Assembly: GCA_910589095.1 (NCBI GenBank)
Contig: CAJUSN010000008.1
Location: 1 to 33,307 of the forward strand
Direction: 5' to 3'
Origin: an uncultured Muribaculaceae bacterium
GTDB lineage: Bacteria; Bacteroidota; Bacteroidia; Bacteroidales; Muribaculaceae
DNA: 33,307 nucleotides
Each line of letters begins with the position of its first letter. Within the stretch, counting starts at the first letter, position 1. Of the stretch, positions 10,201-15,634 are shown piece by piece. A program made the position numbers and the translations under genes. The notes beneath the pieces are model-generated. The model worked only from the letters and a program-made list of their open reading frames with translations. It was not told the origin of the DNA and ran no database searches.

Positions 10201-10445
10201 GCGGTGCTGTGACCATGACGGCATCATGTGGCGACAATGTTAAGCAGTATGTGCTGCAAGCCGCTGCAACATCCGGTATAGGCAATCTTGATGCTGATGG
10301 CCTTGAAGTGGTGGAAGTGCGCTATTTCAACACTGCCGGTGTAGAAATACCCGCTCCATCCGCACCCTCCGGTCAGGTTTATATCAAGGTAAGCAAGATG
10401 AGCGATGGTTCCACCCGCATTGAAAAGGTGATTGGTGGAAAATAA
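4278..10445 (+). CDS. Giant GLUG-repeat exported protein with three modules
   Basis: A 2055-residue protein with a signal peptide (MKNLASLFLGLGIAAGATG..., cleavage probably after AVA, residue 23). After an N-terminal region of ~360 residues come three modules, each opened by a G(E/D)GTE.SP motif at about residues 366, 861 and 1315. Each opener leads into a D-I-D-(M/F) line, a G.LDG.GHT(I/L) line, and then a run of short GLUG-like repeats of the form GG(V/I)AG...(D/N)C...G. GLUG repeats form beta-solenoid-like segments found in bacterial surface adhesins and IgA-peptidase-like proteins. Beyond about residue 1900 the repeats stop and a beta-rich tail ends in a (V/I)RYFNTAG...VYIKV...KVI motif, similar to the end of the M6 protease. 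An adhesin or glycan-binding surface role is inference. A strong terminator follows. Confidence 0.85.
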   Translation: MKNLASLFLGLGIAAGATGTAVAQNATVSAMEMINSEYAAAPTARAVTAPQSFALMESPAWTPTLNQGNFLDKAPEVAPRKLKSMPKPLASASDVSGYYVGLYNTLTSSSYDGGTTMQIVPDATGDSVTIKYFWNRQSVRACVDKITSTITIPRQTIMVDATYGAIDLAVTLPTGAPDYDSQIIGTIGSDGSIDFSDSWWGVYVQEGANKDRFLGAYYNLSLSRATGQMTYKSSTGADIGYYVLIEQTSKNTLKVSNVFNYGLEIEVELKRDRTAEINSQVALINASGSWILIRCVEFNDAGNLTKYSPIVNSDAAAATNNTMLSWTDWSLLCLAANSYAGHLTDAKLQAYTPFSYPELSVTEFTGEGTEKSPYLLRTLDDLILLADKVNNDTEYVGKYYNLEYTRTYLGKYFALDADIDMGGYKFEPIGGTTNQRFAGQLDGRGHTIKGLNVNGGSQFAAGLFGYTDTLSVLKNIVLESPVMNADYYSAGALVAWCNGSVENVTVNAPNVTSARTVAGGVAGIVLQSVKDCHVTDGYVEGGGYVGGVVGEVHGGISDCSANASIYLTGSSAPAGGVAGNILSGDSKNLEFTGYVSYKAIDAVQYLGGVAGMVQVCTLSNSFSNGVIRGYNSQSCVGGVAGVLTGEIRDCYSAGVVHCYSRLTGGIVGQIKANSLGVVPAVRTSYTSALVEAETYQYNRQNCAEVVGAIAEGLNPELENIYYDSQVTNFYSTRFGALTSELTSASGPKGFSSSEWTFTAGAYPRVKALAESEGSKYSASAVDMKPSDSYKKFSSNTPITALGSTQFYFLKNGALYKQGHYAAIVNNQIEIGEEFGMDTLYICNGNVQTYRYMSVAPIPFEGDGTEESPLLIKTKEDLITLSEATTNKRQTFPGIYFKLANDIDMEHDTRFLGIDADNSASAASIAFQGVFDGDGHTIENLTVAGRLAWTTPRQDGKTGTLNTTGCRGISGLFGRVGVDGVVKNLTIGAGSQLEMYAQCAAIVGTLDGRVENCRNYADVLGYSCWVGGIVGQMNKGSVVSGCYNAGNITTGYANAGGIAGSCAGTIENCVNTGDIRAILLVTNYSTQLQRVGGISGGSGGAIYRNCANYGTVWAEKNNAGGITAALEGTSAAGSGNDDVVSCLNVGNVYCGNQATLGAIAGLKGTKSISNVYFDAQTIGLKAAANSDVEGMNGESTATLTAGKVLEGLDAAEWDYTAGMYPALKLFADEVKVKAARKVILDIPEGNSVSNLLVNASLSSSAKWSLKDGSVFKISGSTLQAPSVVDDVVTDTLVAVNEAGVRRPILLQAKPVNPLAGEGTEASPFIISTADDWNALSAYMDKAADDLAGMFVKIAGDIDFNDVAIKRLGSNGVATFKGTLDGAGHTLKNLAITSVANQSCALVGTLDAEGVIKNLALEGVVNGTYTYAAPLVDKLYGKLSNIESRMEVNSTKQYAAGVVGYAYGNAMLENVKFAGKITSSGTYVGGLVGVSIASGRVTYKDCAFEGTIEQTTAATKATAIYVGGFVANCGPATFEDCVSDGQINLANTTFTTNVAGFAGNIQGNKNDSGFYFTNCQNATSITAGGKVAGFVACALTSTTAATAKFIMTDCVNTGDITSESTTAMSSSPTAGLLMQYTPSSKITRCHNEGTIISNKNVYAAGIVGYYAGTPVDTTAVEITDCWNEGLIVADGNQGGGICGYVMGRTILTRCYNTADIEGNQMLGGITSGFAGTGPEMINCYNTGNVTAKAQRAAGLIAWGAPTGAVVRGCWNSGRIASTSEEQSAKVTAAYSVGGLAGQGGASFIDCYNVGEVVGLSQVGGLVGTPVKAKTSFANCYNAGKISAPADSCGSIVGVNTDNGKLWADGNSMSNTYYLDINNCDNDAIITAKKISRVELAALDLGEGFTSPDDYTHPLVKEFAEHPVALFHAAELVLSENDTADKVTREIYLGGTPSVIWSADCDAIAIAGNTAYFTKPYSGAVTMTASCGDNVKQYVLQAAATSGIGNLDADGLEVVEVRYFNTAGVEIPAPSAPSGQVYIKVSKMSDGSTRIEKVIGGK

Positions 10446-10497
10446 CCTCAGCTACAGTTAGCATATAGCTAAAAGCAAAACACCCTCATTATAGAGA

Positions 10498-10533
10498 AGC
10501 GGGCGCGTCCGGAGATGGATGCGCCCGCTTTAA
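10498..10533 (+). terminator. Intrinsic terminator of the GLUG gene
   Basis: The arms AGCGGGCGCGTCC (10498-10510) and GGATGCGCCCGCT (10517-10529) pair over 13 bp with one G-T wobble around a 6-base loop, followed by TTAAGTTT. It lies 53 bases after the stop codon and separates the GLUG gene from the downstream cassette. Confidence 0.85.
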
Positions 10534-10727
10534 GTTTAATAAGGATTTAGTAAAAACGTTTTTTGGGGCGTAAAAATGGAGGGCAGCTGTTTGGTGCCAG
10601 ACTAAGTGGCTGATTCTCTTTGAGAACTGTTGGATCTTTATTAATGAGGCTTTTAATTGGCTAATTCAAAGATCTACAAAGTTTTTAATGTAATTAGCCG
10701 GGCAAGCGGGTAAATGTTGGGATTAAT
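10534..10727. other. Intergenic DNA without a recognisable gene
   Basis: About 195 AT-rich bases between the GLUG terminator and the promoter of the CXXX cassette. I see no coding potential, tRNA or strong hairpin here. Confidence 0.6.
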
Positions 10728-10758
10728 TTTGTATGCAAATAAAAAAGTTGTACATTTG
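10728..10758 (+). promoter_or_regulatory. Consensus Bacteroidales promoter of the CXXX-peptide cassette
   Basis: TTTG (10728-10731), 19 bp, TACATTTG (10751-10758): both elements match the Bacteroidales sigma-ABfr consensus TTTG-N19/20-TAnnTTTG exactly, the best promoter in the window. The transcript should start near 10765, leaving an unusually long leader of about 355 bases before the precursor ATG at 11123. Confidence 0.8.
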
Positions 10759-10764
10759 TGAGCG

Positions 10765-11073
10765 TATATCGCTTGCAGGGCCCTTAACGGGTATGTGGGT
10801 GGGTATGCAGACATAATGAAAAGCGTTTACCTAACGTTCTTTCTTGACGACTTGAAATCTCGCAAATTTCTTTGATTGGTCAAGAATGAAGCAGCGGTAG
10901 ATGCCTTGTGGATATGTAATATCATGTCGATTTCTGTTTGTGAGAAGCAGATCGATGTGCTGATTATACATATTTGCGTGAGGCCTCTGCAAGTTGCTCG
11001 TTCAACCAATCGGGCAATGCGAGAGCCTCAAGTCGTGGAACGAGCAGCAAGTACAGACTCTCACGCTTTTTTT
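10765..11073 (+). ncRNA. Structured leader RNA or small RNA upstream of the CXXX cassette
   Basis: The predicted transcript from the 10728-10758 promoter to the T-run at 11067-11073 is ~308 bases with no convincing reading frame. It contains three nested or stacked hairpins: TTCTTGAC/GTCAAGAA (10841-10848 with 10879-10886, 30-base loop); a 62-base hairpin at 10912-10973 built from ATATGTA/TACATAT, ATCA/TGAT, TCGAT/ATCGA and CTG/CAG; and the terminator-like hairpin at 10976-11066. It could be a cis-acting attenuator or riboswitch-like leader for the operon, or an independent small RNA that ends before the precursor gene. I cannot match it to a known RNA family from the sequence. Confidence 0.5.
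10976..11073 (+). terminator. Terminator/attenuator hairpin upstream of the Cys-rich precursor
   Basis: The outer arms GCGTGAG (10976-10982) and CTCACGC (11060-11066) pair perfectly; inward lie TCTG/CAGA and TTGCTCGTTC pairing with GAACGAGC-AG-CAA (10994-11003 with 11038-11050). Seven T bases follow at once (11067-11073). The hairpin plus T-run has the form of an intrinsic terminator, 49 bases before the ATG of the precursor gene, so it would cut the transcript unless read-through or antitermination occurs. Confidence 0.65.
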
Positions 11074-11122
11074 ATAACGCATTGGCCGCAATCAGGGGAG
11101 TCTATAGGGCCTTTTGAAAAAT

Positions 11123-11449
11123 ATGAAACAAACACAGAAAGATGAGCTGCTTACACGTCGACAGTTTTTTAAGAGTGCAGCCTCCACCATGGTGCCGATT
11201 GCAGCCGTCATTGCCATGCCGGGAATCTTAACTTCTTGTGATCCGGATGATGAGCCTTCCGGAGGAGGGGGCGGGTCATCGTCGGGGGGATGTTCGGGTT
11301 GCAGTTCAACCTGCACAACCTCATGTGGCGATACATGCCGGGCAAATATGGCTTATGCTCCTGCATCGTGCAGCTCGGGATGCAAAAGTGCGTGCCTTTC
11401 AAGCTGCAAGACAGGATGCTACGGGAAATGCAAGTATGGCAGTAGATGA
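11123..11449 (+). CDS. CXXX-repeat peptide precursor, Tat-signal lipoprotein (putative RiPP)
   Basis: 108 residues from the ATG at 11123; an in-frame TTG at 11114 is possible but less likely. Residues 11-17, TRRQFFK, form a twin-arginine motif; a hydrophobic stretch (19-37) leads to the lipobox L36-T-S-C39, so the product is predicted to be a Tat-exported lipoprotein. The acidic DPDDEP after Cys39 resembles Bacteroidota surface-export signals. A Gly/Ser linker (46-56) precedes the cysteine region: C57, then C60-C64-C68-C72 and C83-C87-C91-C95-C99-C103, every fourth residue within each block, with small or polar residues (S, T, G, K) between. The pattern matches targets of CXXX-repeat radical SAM maturases. 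It heads an operon with two maturases, a small accessory protein and TatA/TatC. The mature structure and role are unknown. A 13-bp hairpin follows the stop codon. Confidence 0.85.
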   Translation: MKQTQKDELLTRRQFFKSAASTMVPIAAVIAMPGILTSCDPDDEPSGGGGGSSSGGCSGCSSTCTTSCGDTCRANMAYAPASCSSGCKSACLSSCKTGCYGKCKYGSR

Positions 11450-11456
11450 TGTTACT

Positions 11457-11491
11457 CCGACTATGTGGATTAATCAGTTCCACATAGTCGG
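11457..11491 (+). terminator. Perfect 13-bp intercistronic hairpin after the precursor gene
   Basis: CCGACTATGTGGA (11457-11469) and TCCACATAGTCGG (11479-11491) are perfect complements around a 9-base loop, 7 bases after the precursor stop and 17 before the radical SAM ATG. No T-run follows, so it is more likely an mRNA-stabilising or partial-termination element that favours precursor over enzyme synthesis, as in many peptide-modification operons. Confidence 0.6.
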
Positions 11492-11508
11492 GAAATGAGT
11501 GTCAGTAT

Positions 11509-12732
11509 ATGGCTAATGAAATAAAGGCGCAGTCCGACTCTTGGGAAGAGGGACGGACCAAATACATCACTTTTATAGTGACCAAGGACTGCCAACTCGC
11601 CTGCAAGTATTGCTATCTCGTGGGAAAAAATGAAACGGAACGCATGAGCTGGCCGACGGCCAAGGCTGCCATTGACTACGTGCTCGGTAATCCGGATGAT
11701 TTCAATGAGGATTCCGTGGTATGGGATTTTATCGGAGGAGAGCCGTTTCTTGAAATTGATCTTATTGACAGAATCTGTGATTATATCAAGACTGAAATGT
11801 TTAGGTTGGATCACAGGTGGTTTGACTCATACCGCTTTTCGTTCTCAACAAACGGGATTAATTATGACAACGAAAAAGTCCAGCGTTTTATAATGAAAAA
11901 CCGCGACCATCTTTCTATAGGCGTTACCATAGACGGAACCAAGCGGAAACACGATTTGAACCGTATATGGAAAGGCACAGGCAAGGAGAAAGGAAGCTAC
12001 GATGATGTGGTCAGGAATATCCCATTGTGGCTGAGCCAGTTTCCGGATGGTGCAACCAAGGTGACAATTAGCAGTGCGGATATCCCATATATATCGGAGA
12101 GTGTGATGCATTTGTATTCATTAGGGATAAAGGAAGTGAATATAAATGTGGTGTTTGAGAATGTTTGGAAAGAGGGTGACGATGCTCTGTTTGAAGAACA
12201 GTTGATTGCATTAGCCGATAAAATAATCGATGGCGATTATTACCGTGATTTCGCATGCTCGTTTTTCTCCGAGAGCATTGGAAAACCTCTGGATCCGGTA
12301 GGAGATAACCAAAATTGGTGTGGAGCAGGGCGTATGCTTGCTGTAGATGCAGCGGGAAAATTCTATCCCTGTACACGTTTTGCTGCCTACTCGCTGCGGA
12401 GCAAGCGGCCTATTGTGGTGGGAGATGTGGAAAATGGTATAGACTGGAATCTGTTACGGCCCTTCATAGCCCTGGACCGGTTGTCGCAATCACCGCGTGA
12501 ATGTGTGGAATGTGAAGTTGCCAGTGGGTGTGCCTGGTGTCAGGGCGAAAATTATGATGCAGCTGACACGCCGACCATCTATCAACGCTCTACGGCAATA
12601 TGCAAGATGCACAAGGCGCGTGTGCGAGCAAACAATTATTATTGGAATAAACTGTTTCATAAACTGTCAATGTCCGGTACGGAAAATTCGGAAACCGACA
12701 AAGGCAAAAAAGCGAAGATACCGGTATGCTGA
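11509..12732 (+). CDS. Radical SAM/SPASM peptide maturase, CXXX-repeat target type
   Basis: A 407-residue enzyme. C28-x3-C32-x2-C35 (DCQLACKYCYL) binds the 4Fe-4S cluster that cleaves S-adenosylmethionine; FIGGEPF is the GGEP motif contacting SAM. The C-terminal SPASM region supplies further cysteines for auxiliary clusters: C271 (NWCGAG), C288 (GKFYPC), C332, C335, C341, C344 (CVECEVASGCAWC) and C365. Related SPASM enzymes install thioether or other crosslinks in ribosomally made peptides. Its position immediately after a CX3-repeat precursor, and the partner genes that follow, indicate that the precursor is its substrate; the bond formed is not known. The gene overlaps the next one by 7 bases, implying translational coupling. 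It acts in the cytoplasm before Tat export. Enzyme class nearly certain, substrate strongly inferred. Confidence 0.92.
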   Translation: MANEIKAQSDSWEEGRTKYITFIVTKDCQLACKYCYLVGKNETERMSWPTAKAAIDYVLGNPDDFNEDSVVWDFIGGEPFLEIDLIDRICDYIKTEMFRLDHRWFDSYRFSFSTNGINYDNEKVQRFIMKNRDHLSIGVTIDGTKRKHDLNRIWKGTGKEKGSYDDVVRNIPLWLSQFPDGATKVTISSADIPYISESVMHLYSLGIKEVNINVVFENVWKEGDDALFEEQLIALADKIIDGDYYRDFACSFFSESIGKPLDPVGDNQNWCGAGRMLAVDAAGKFYPCTRFAAYSLRSKRPIVVGDVENGIDWNLLRPFIALDRLSQSPRECVECEVASGCAWCQGENYDAADTPTIYQRSTAICKMHKARVRANNYYWNKLFHKLSMSGTENSETDKGKKAKIPVC

Positions 12733-13676
12733 AATATATAACAATACCTCTGTCCTCGGACTGCGGGTCGTTTTGCCACTTTGAAAACGACTCAGACACC
12801 GATGGCGAACTGATTGATGCCGGTGTGCTCTCAAAGGCCGTTGTATGGGCCATGAAAGAGAATCTGTCAATCCAAATAGTGTATCCATGCGGAGAAGTTA
12901 CAGATGAGATTGAAAAGGTGCTTGAGACTGTGGACCACGTGAAGATAATGCCGGCCGACATTGGTGGGACTTCGAAACTTTGTGACGCTGACATCGTGGT
13001 TTGCGAGGATTTCAGTCCGATAGAAGAAGCGGATAATAAAATTTACATTGTGCGAAGCCGCTTCAGCACACTGGTTGCTTCTTCCGATAAGCTCAAAAAG
13101 CTCTTGTTGAGGGCTAGCAAGGTCAATATTGTGATCACTGATATCCATGATTTCAGAAAAGAAGATGTCGAGGTGTATCGTGAATTCTTAAACACAATGG
13201 CATCATTCGTTGCGGATTGCTACGCTGATGACGCCTTGGTGCATCTCAACATTATCACTGACCGTCTGCTTCTTGATGAGATGAACAACTGCAACGCGGG
13301 GTGCGAATCAATAGCAGTTTCATTACGCGGCGACTTCTATCCATGTGTAGGGCTGTTTGGTAGGGAAGAATTTTGCTGCGGTAGCGTAGACAATGGTTAT
13401 GGCGGGCATAACCTTGTGCTGTTCCACAGAGACCACGCGCCGATATGTAAAATATGCGACGCCTATCATTGCAAGCGATGCACATGGCTCAATGCCAAGT
13501 TGACTCATGAAGTAAATACGCCGGGGTGGCAGCAGTGCTACTTGTCACATCTCGAGCGCGAAGCGTCGGCGTCGGTTTTGGCGATGGTGAATGCGAAAAG
13601 ACCGGATCTGGTTGTGAACAAGTTTATACCGGAATTAAATTATTTGGATCCATATACAATAATAAAAGAGTTATGA
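12726..13676 (+). CDS. CXXX-repeat peptide maturase partner (SPASM-like, no radical SAM motif)
   Basis: A 316-residue protein lacking any CX3CX2C radical SAM motif. Its C-terminal third nevertheless mirrors the SPASM region of the preceding enzyme: C189 and C193, then RGDFYPC207 (compare GKFYPC in the enzyme), C217-C218 followed by GSVDNG (compare GDVENG), and C241-x2-C244-x4-C249-x2-C252. This suggests a diverged paralogue that kept auxiliary iron-sulfur sites but lost the catalytic cluster, perhaps acting as peptide-binding partner or electron-transfer subunit. It corresponds to the CXXX repeat peptide maturase family of comparative genomics, as I recall it. Overlaps at both ends (7 bases upstream, 4 downstream) place it in a translationally coupled set. 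No transmembrane segment is evident. Role inferred. Confidence 0.8.
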   Translation: MLKYITIPLSSDCGSFCHFENDSDTDGELIDAGVLSKAVVWAMKENLSIQIVYPCGEVTDEIEKVLETVDHVKIMPADIGGTSKLCDADIVVCEDFSPIEEADNKIYIVRSRFSTLVASSDKLKKLLLRASKVNIVITDIHDFRKEDVEVYREFLNTMASFVADCYADDALVHLNIITDRLLLDEMNNCNAGCESIAVSLRGDFYPCVGLFGREEFCCGSVDNGYGGHNLVLFHRDHAPICKICDAYHCKRCTWLNAKLTHEVNTPGWQQCYLSHLEREASASVLAMVNAKRPDLVVNKFIPELNYLDPYTIIKEL

Positions 13677-13948
13677 AAACTAAAGTAGGAGCTGTCACTA
13701 AGTCAGAGCGGGATGAAATAAGACGGATTTACGAACGTAGAAACGGATTGATTGAGTTGTTCGGTATTCTCACCCCTGAAAAAACTGAGATATATGACCG
13801 AGTGGTTGAAGATATGGGCAGAACAACGGCTCGTTTTCAGCAATGGTGGGACCGAATGGGCGAAAAATATGCTTGGACGCAATCTGATTCGGGCCGATGG
13901 GAAATTGACTTTGATACATGTGAAATTTTTTTAGTTGAAGAAAAATGA
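13673..13948 (+). CDS. CXXX-repeat peptide modification system small protein
   Basis: 91 residues from the ATG at 13673, which shares an ATGA overlap with the preceding stop; a longer frame from 13526 would overlap the maturase by 150 bases and is rejected. The protein is highly charged and soluble, with a predicted helical N-terminal half ([21 protein letters not shown], split here by a turn near LTPEK) and a tryptophan-containing middle ([12 protein letters not shown]). It ends in another ATGA overlap with tatA. Small proteins of this size accompany CXXX-repeat radical SAM maturases, and I recall a family named for that; it may bind the precursor leader or assist the enzyme. It has one Cys and no metal site I can see. 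Family match moderately sure, function unknown. Confidence 0.7.
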   Translation: MKTKVGAVTKSERDEIRRIYERRNGLIELFGILTPEKTEIYDRVVEDMGRTTARFQQWWDRMGEKYAWTQSDSGRWEIDFDTCEIFLVEEK

Positions 13949-14193
13949 TAGTTTGTTTGATAGGAACCACGGAAATCATACTGATTGCCGCTATGGTGCT
14001 CTTGCTGTTTGGCGGAAAGAAATTGCCGGAGCTTCTCAATGGCCTCGGAAAGGGGGTAAGGAGTTTCAAGGAAGGGCTGAATCAACCTACAGAGGAGGAG
14101 CTTAACCGACGGGTGGACGAAGAGGTGAAGCGGCGAGCCGATGCCAAGGAAGTAAAAGATACTATAGAGCGCCTTACGAATGAAAGTAAGTGA
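13945..14193 (+). CDS. tatA: Sec-independent translocase protein TatA
   Basis: 82 residues. One N-terminal membrane span (residues 9-21), an FGGKKLPEL hinge (F22-G23) and an amphipathic helix ([16 protein letters not shown]) followed by a charged tail are diagnostic of TatA/TatE. TatA oligomerises to make the folded-protein passage in the inner membrane when recruited by TatC. The start overlaps the upstream stop (ATGA) and the gene overlaps tatC by 14 bases. No tatB is present, so this is a minimal TatAC pair. Being inside the peptide-maturation operon whose precursor has a twin-arginine signal, it probably serves that substrate, though it may also serve the whole cell. Confidence 0.92.
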   Translation: MIVCLIGTTEIILIAAMVLLLFGGKKLPELLNGLGKGVRSFKEGLNQPTEEELNRRVDEEVKRRADAKEVKDTIERLTNESK

Positions 14194-14992
14194 CGGCGTG
14201 CGTCCGGATGCAGAGCTGACGTTTGACGGACATCTGGAGGTGCTCCGCAAGATGCTTGTAAGGATATGTATCGTGGTATTCATGCTGGGCTGTGTGATAT
14301 TTTATCTAAAGGAACAGACATTTGGTATATTGTTGGCTCCGCGCAGCGGTCATTTTTTTACGTTTGAAATTGTAGAGTGGCTACTTGATGCCATGGGAGT
14401 TGATTTTCAGTTCGGCGATTATGATGTGAAACTGATCAACACTGAGGTTTCGGCACAATTGATGACGCACATCAACGTGTCGTGTGTCTTGGCGTTATTA
14501 TGTGCTTCGCCATACATCATCTATGAGTTGTTGAAATTCATCTTGCCCGGTTTATATGAAAATGAACGACGCTATTCAAGGGTGATAACCGCCACGGTAT
14601 ATGGGCTATTCGTAGCAGGGGTGTTGATGAGCTACTTTGTGCTTTTCCCAATTTCATTCAGATACCTCACTACATATCATGTGGATGATGAAATAGCGAA
14701 TGTCATCACCCTTGATTCATACGTGTCGACTTTTTCCACGCTTACATTCCTTATGGGGATAATGTTTCAGTTACCCGTCATATCATACCTGCTTGCTAAA
14801 ATGCGGATTGTTACCTCAAAGACCTTGATGGCCTATCGCGCTCATGCTTTTATCATCATAATGATAGTTGCAGCTATCATCACGCCTCCCGACATACTTA
14901 CATTAGTATTGGTCTCCTTCCCAATCTACGGCTTGTACGGATTGAGTATCATGGTAGTCCGCAGGGTGGAGCGTAACCAGGCAGGTCAATGA
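14180..14992 (+). CDS. tatC: Sec-independent translocase protein TatC
   Basis: 270 residues with six membrane spans, as expected. The cytoplasmic N-terminus has [10 protein letters not shown] (E20, R23), the signal-recognition site of TatC, and the first cytoplasmic loop has GLYENERRY with the conserved Glu. The final spans end with the IITPPDIL block typical of the family. A periplasmic insertion of about 40 residues (near 60-100) fits Bacteroidota TatC proteins. It recognises twin-arginine signals and nucleates the translocon with TatA. Last gene of the tight overlapping operon: after it the spacing opens to 74 bases. Confidence 0.93.
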   Translation: MKVSDGVRPDAELTFDGHLEVLRKMLVRICIVVFMLGCVIFYLKEQTFGILLAPRSGHFFTFEIVEWLLDAMGVDFQFGDYDVKLINTEVSAQLMTHINVSCVLALLCASPYIIYELLKFILPGLYENERRYSRVITATVYGLFVAGVLMSYFVLFPISFRYLTTYHVDDEIANVITLDSYVSTFSTLTFLMGIMFQLPVISYLLAKMRIVTSKTLMAYRAHAFIIIMIVAAIITPPDILTLVLVSFPIYGLYGLSIMVVRRVERNQAGQ

Positions 14993-15066
14993 GAAACCGG
15001 TTTTTTGAATCCATCCCCAAAACATACTCAGTAATAATTTTCCCCCAATATTAAAATAAATCAATT

Positions 15067-15597
15067 ATGTTAGAAAAAGTAAACGAAAACAGTGTTAAAC
15101 GCTATGTCAGCAACATCATTGGAGTCCTCATGGTGGTTGCCGTATCAATGAGTTTGGCTTCATGTGGAGATGACGAGCCCGACAGTGGCGACTCTGCCAT
15201 AGAAACACCTTCACTTGTAAATGCCGATCAATTGGCCGGAACATGGATGCTGGTCAGGGACAATGTGCTCTATTCGGAAGTGAACGCGCAGAAAACCGAT
15301 GAAGTAATAAATTATAAGGGTAACGGTGCTCCATATTATCACTACTACCAGGTGACGGTTTCCGACATAGGTGTAATCACCATGGTGGAAGTTTCAGTGT
15401 CGGGTGCCGTCATAGGAACCCCGGTTTCCTTTACTTTGGATCAGAATGAACTGGTTACGGTAGAGGGTAATGAAGTCGCCGGAACAATAGAACTTTACAA
15501 TACTTCTCATAGTTGGGATAATCTTGAAATCAGATGGAAGGAGGCTCATTCGCCGATTTCATTCGGTGCCCCTGTCGTTTCTACCTACAAACTGTAA
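15067..15597 (+). CDS. Lipoprotein with a lipocalin-like domain
   Basis: 176 residues. A lipoprotein signal with the lipobox L30-A-S-C33 is preceded by a longer than usual charged N-region; a start at a later Met is possible (M22, M28), but these would remove the signal. After Cys33 the acidic GDDEPDSGD resembles the Bacteroidota surface-export signal. From residue ~53 ADQLAGTWMLVRD opens a lipocalin-like beta-barrel domain, as in many Bacteroidales lipoproteins of unknown function. It starts 74 bases after tatC in the same direction with no terminator visible in the gap, so it may be co-transcribed with the CXXX operon and act near the exported lipopeptide. The link is inference. Confidence 0.7.
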   Translation: MLEKVNENSVKRYVSNIIGVLMVVAVSMSLASCGDDEPDSGDSAIETPSLVNADQLAGTWMLVRDNVLYSEVNAQKTDEVINYKGNGAPYYHYYQVTVSDIGVITMVEVSVSGAVIGTPVSFTLDQNELVTVEGNEVAGTIELYNTSHSWDNLEIRWKEAHSPISFGAPVVSTYKL

Positions 15598-15634
15598 GCT
15601 ATTTCTCAGTCTATTCATTTTTTAGAAGTTACCT

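Noticed and set aside
11114..11122. TTG start three codons upstream of the precursor ATG
   Set aside because: The ATG at 11123 gives a normal Tat signal N-region; TTG starts are rarer and the added residues add nothing.
10876..11145. 89-residue reading frame across the leader of the CXXX cassette
   Set aside because: It runs through the terminator-like hairpin and overlaps the precursor start; its composition shows no protein-like pattern and no family is recognised.
13526..13672. Upstream extension of the 91-residue accessory protein
   Set aside because: It would overlap the maturase gene by 150 bases in another frame; the ATG with ATGA overlap at 13673 fits the coupled layout.
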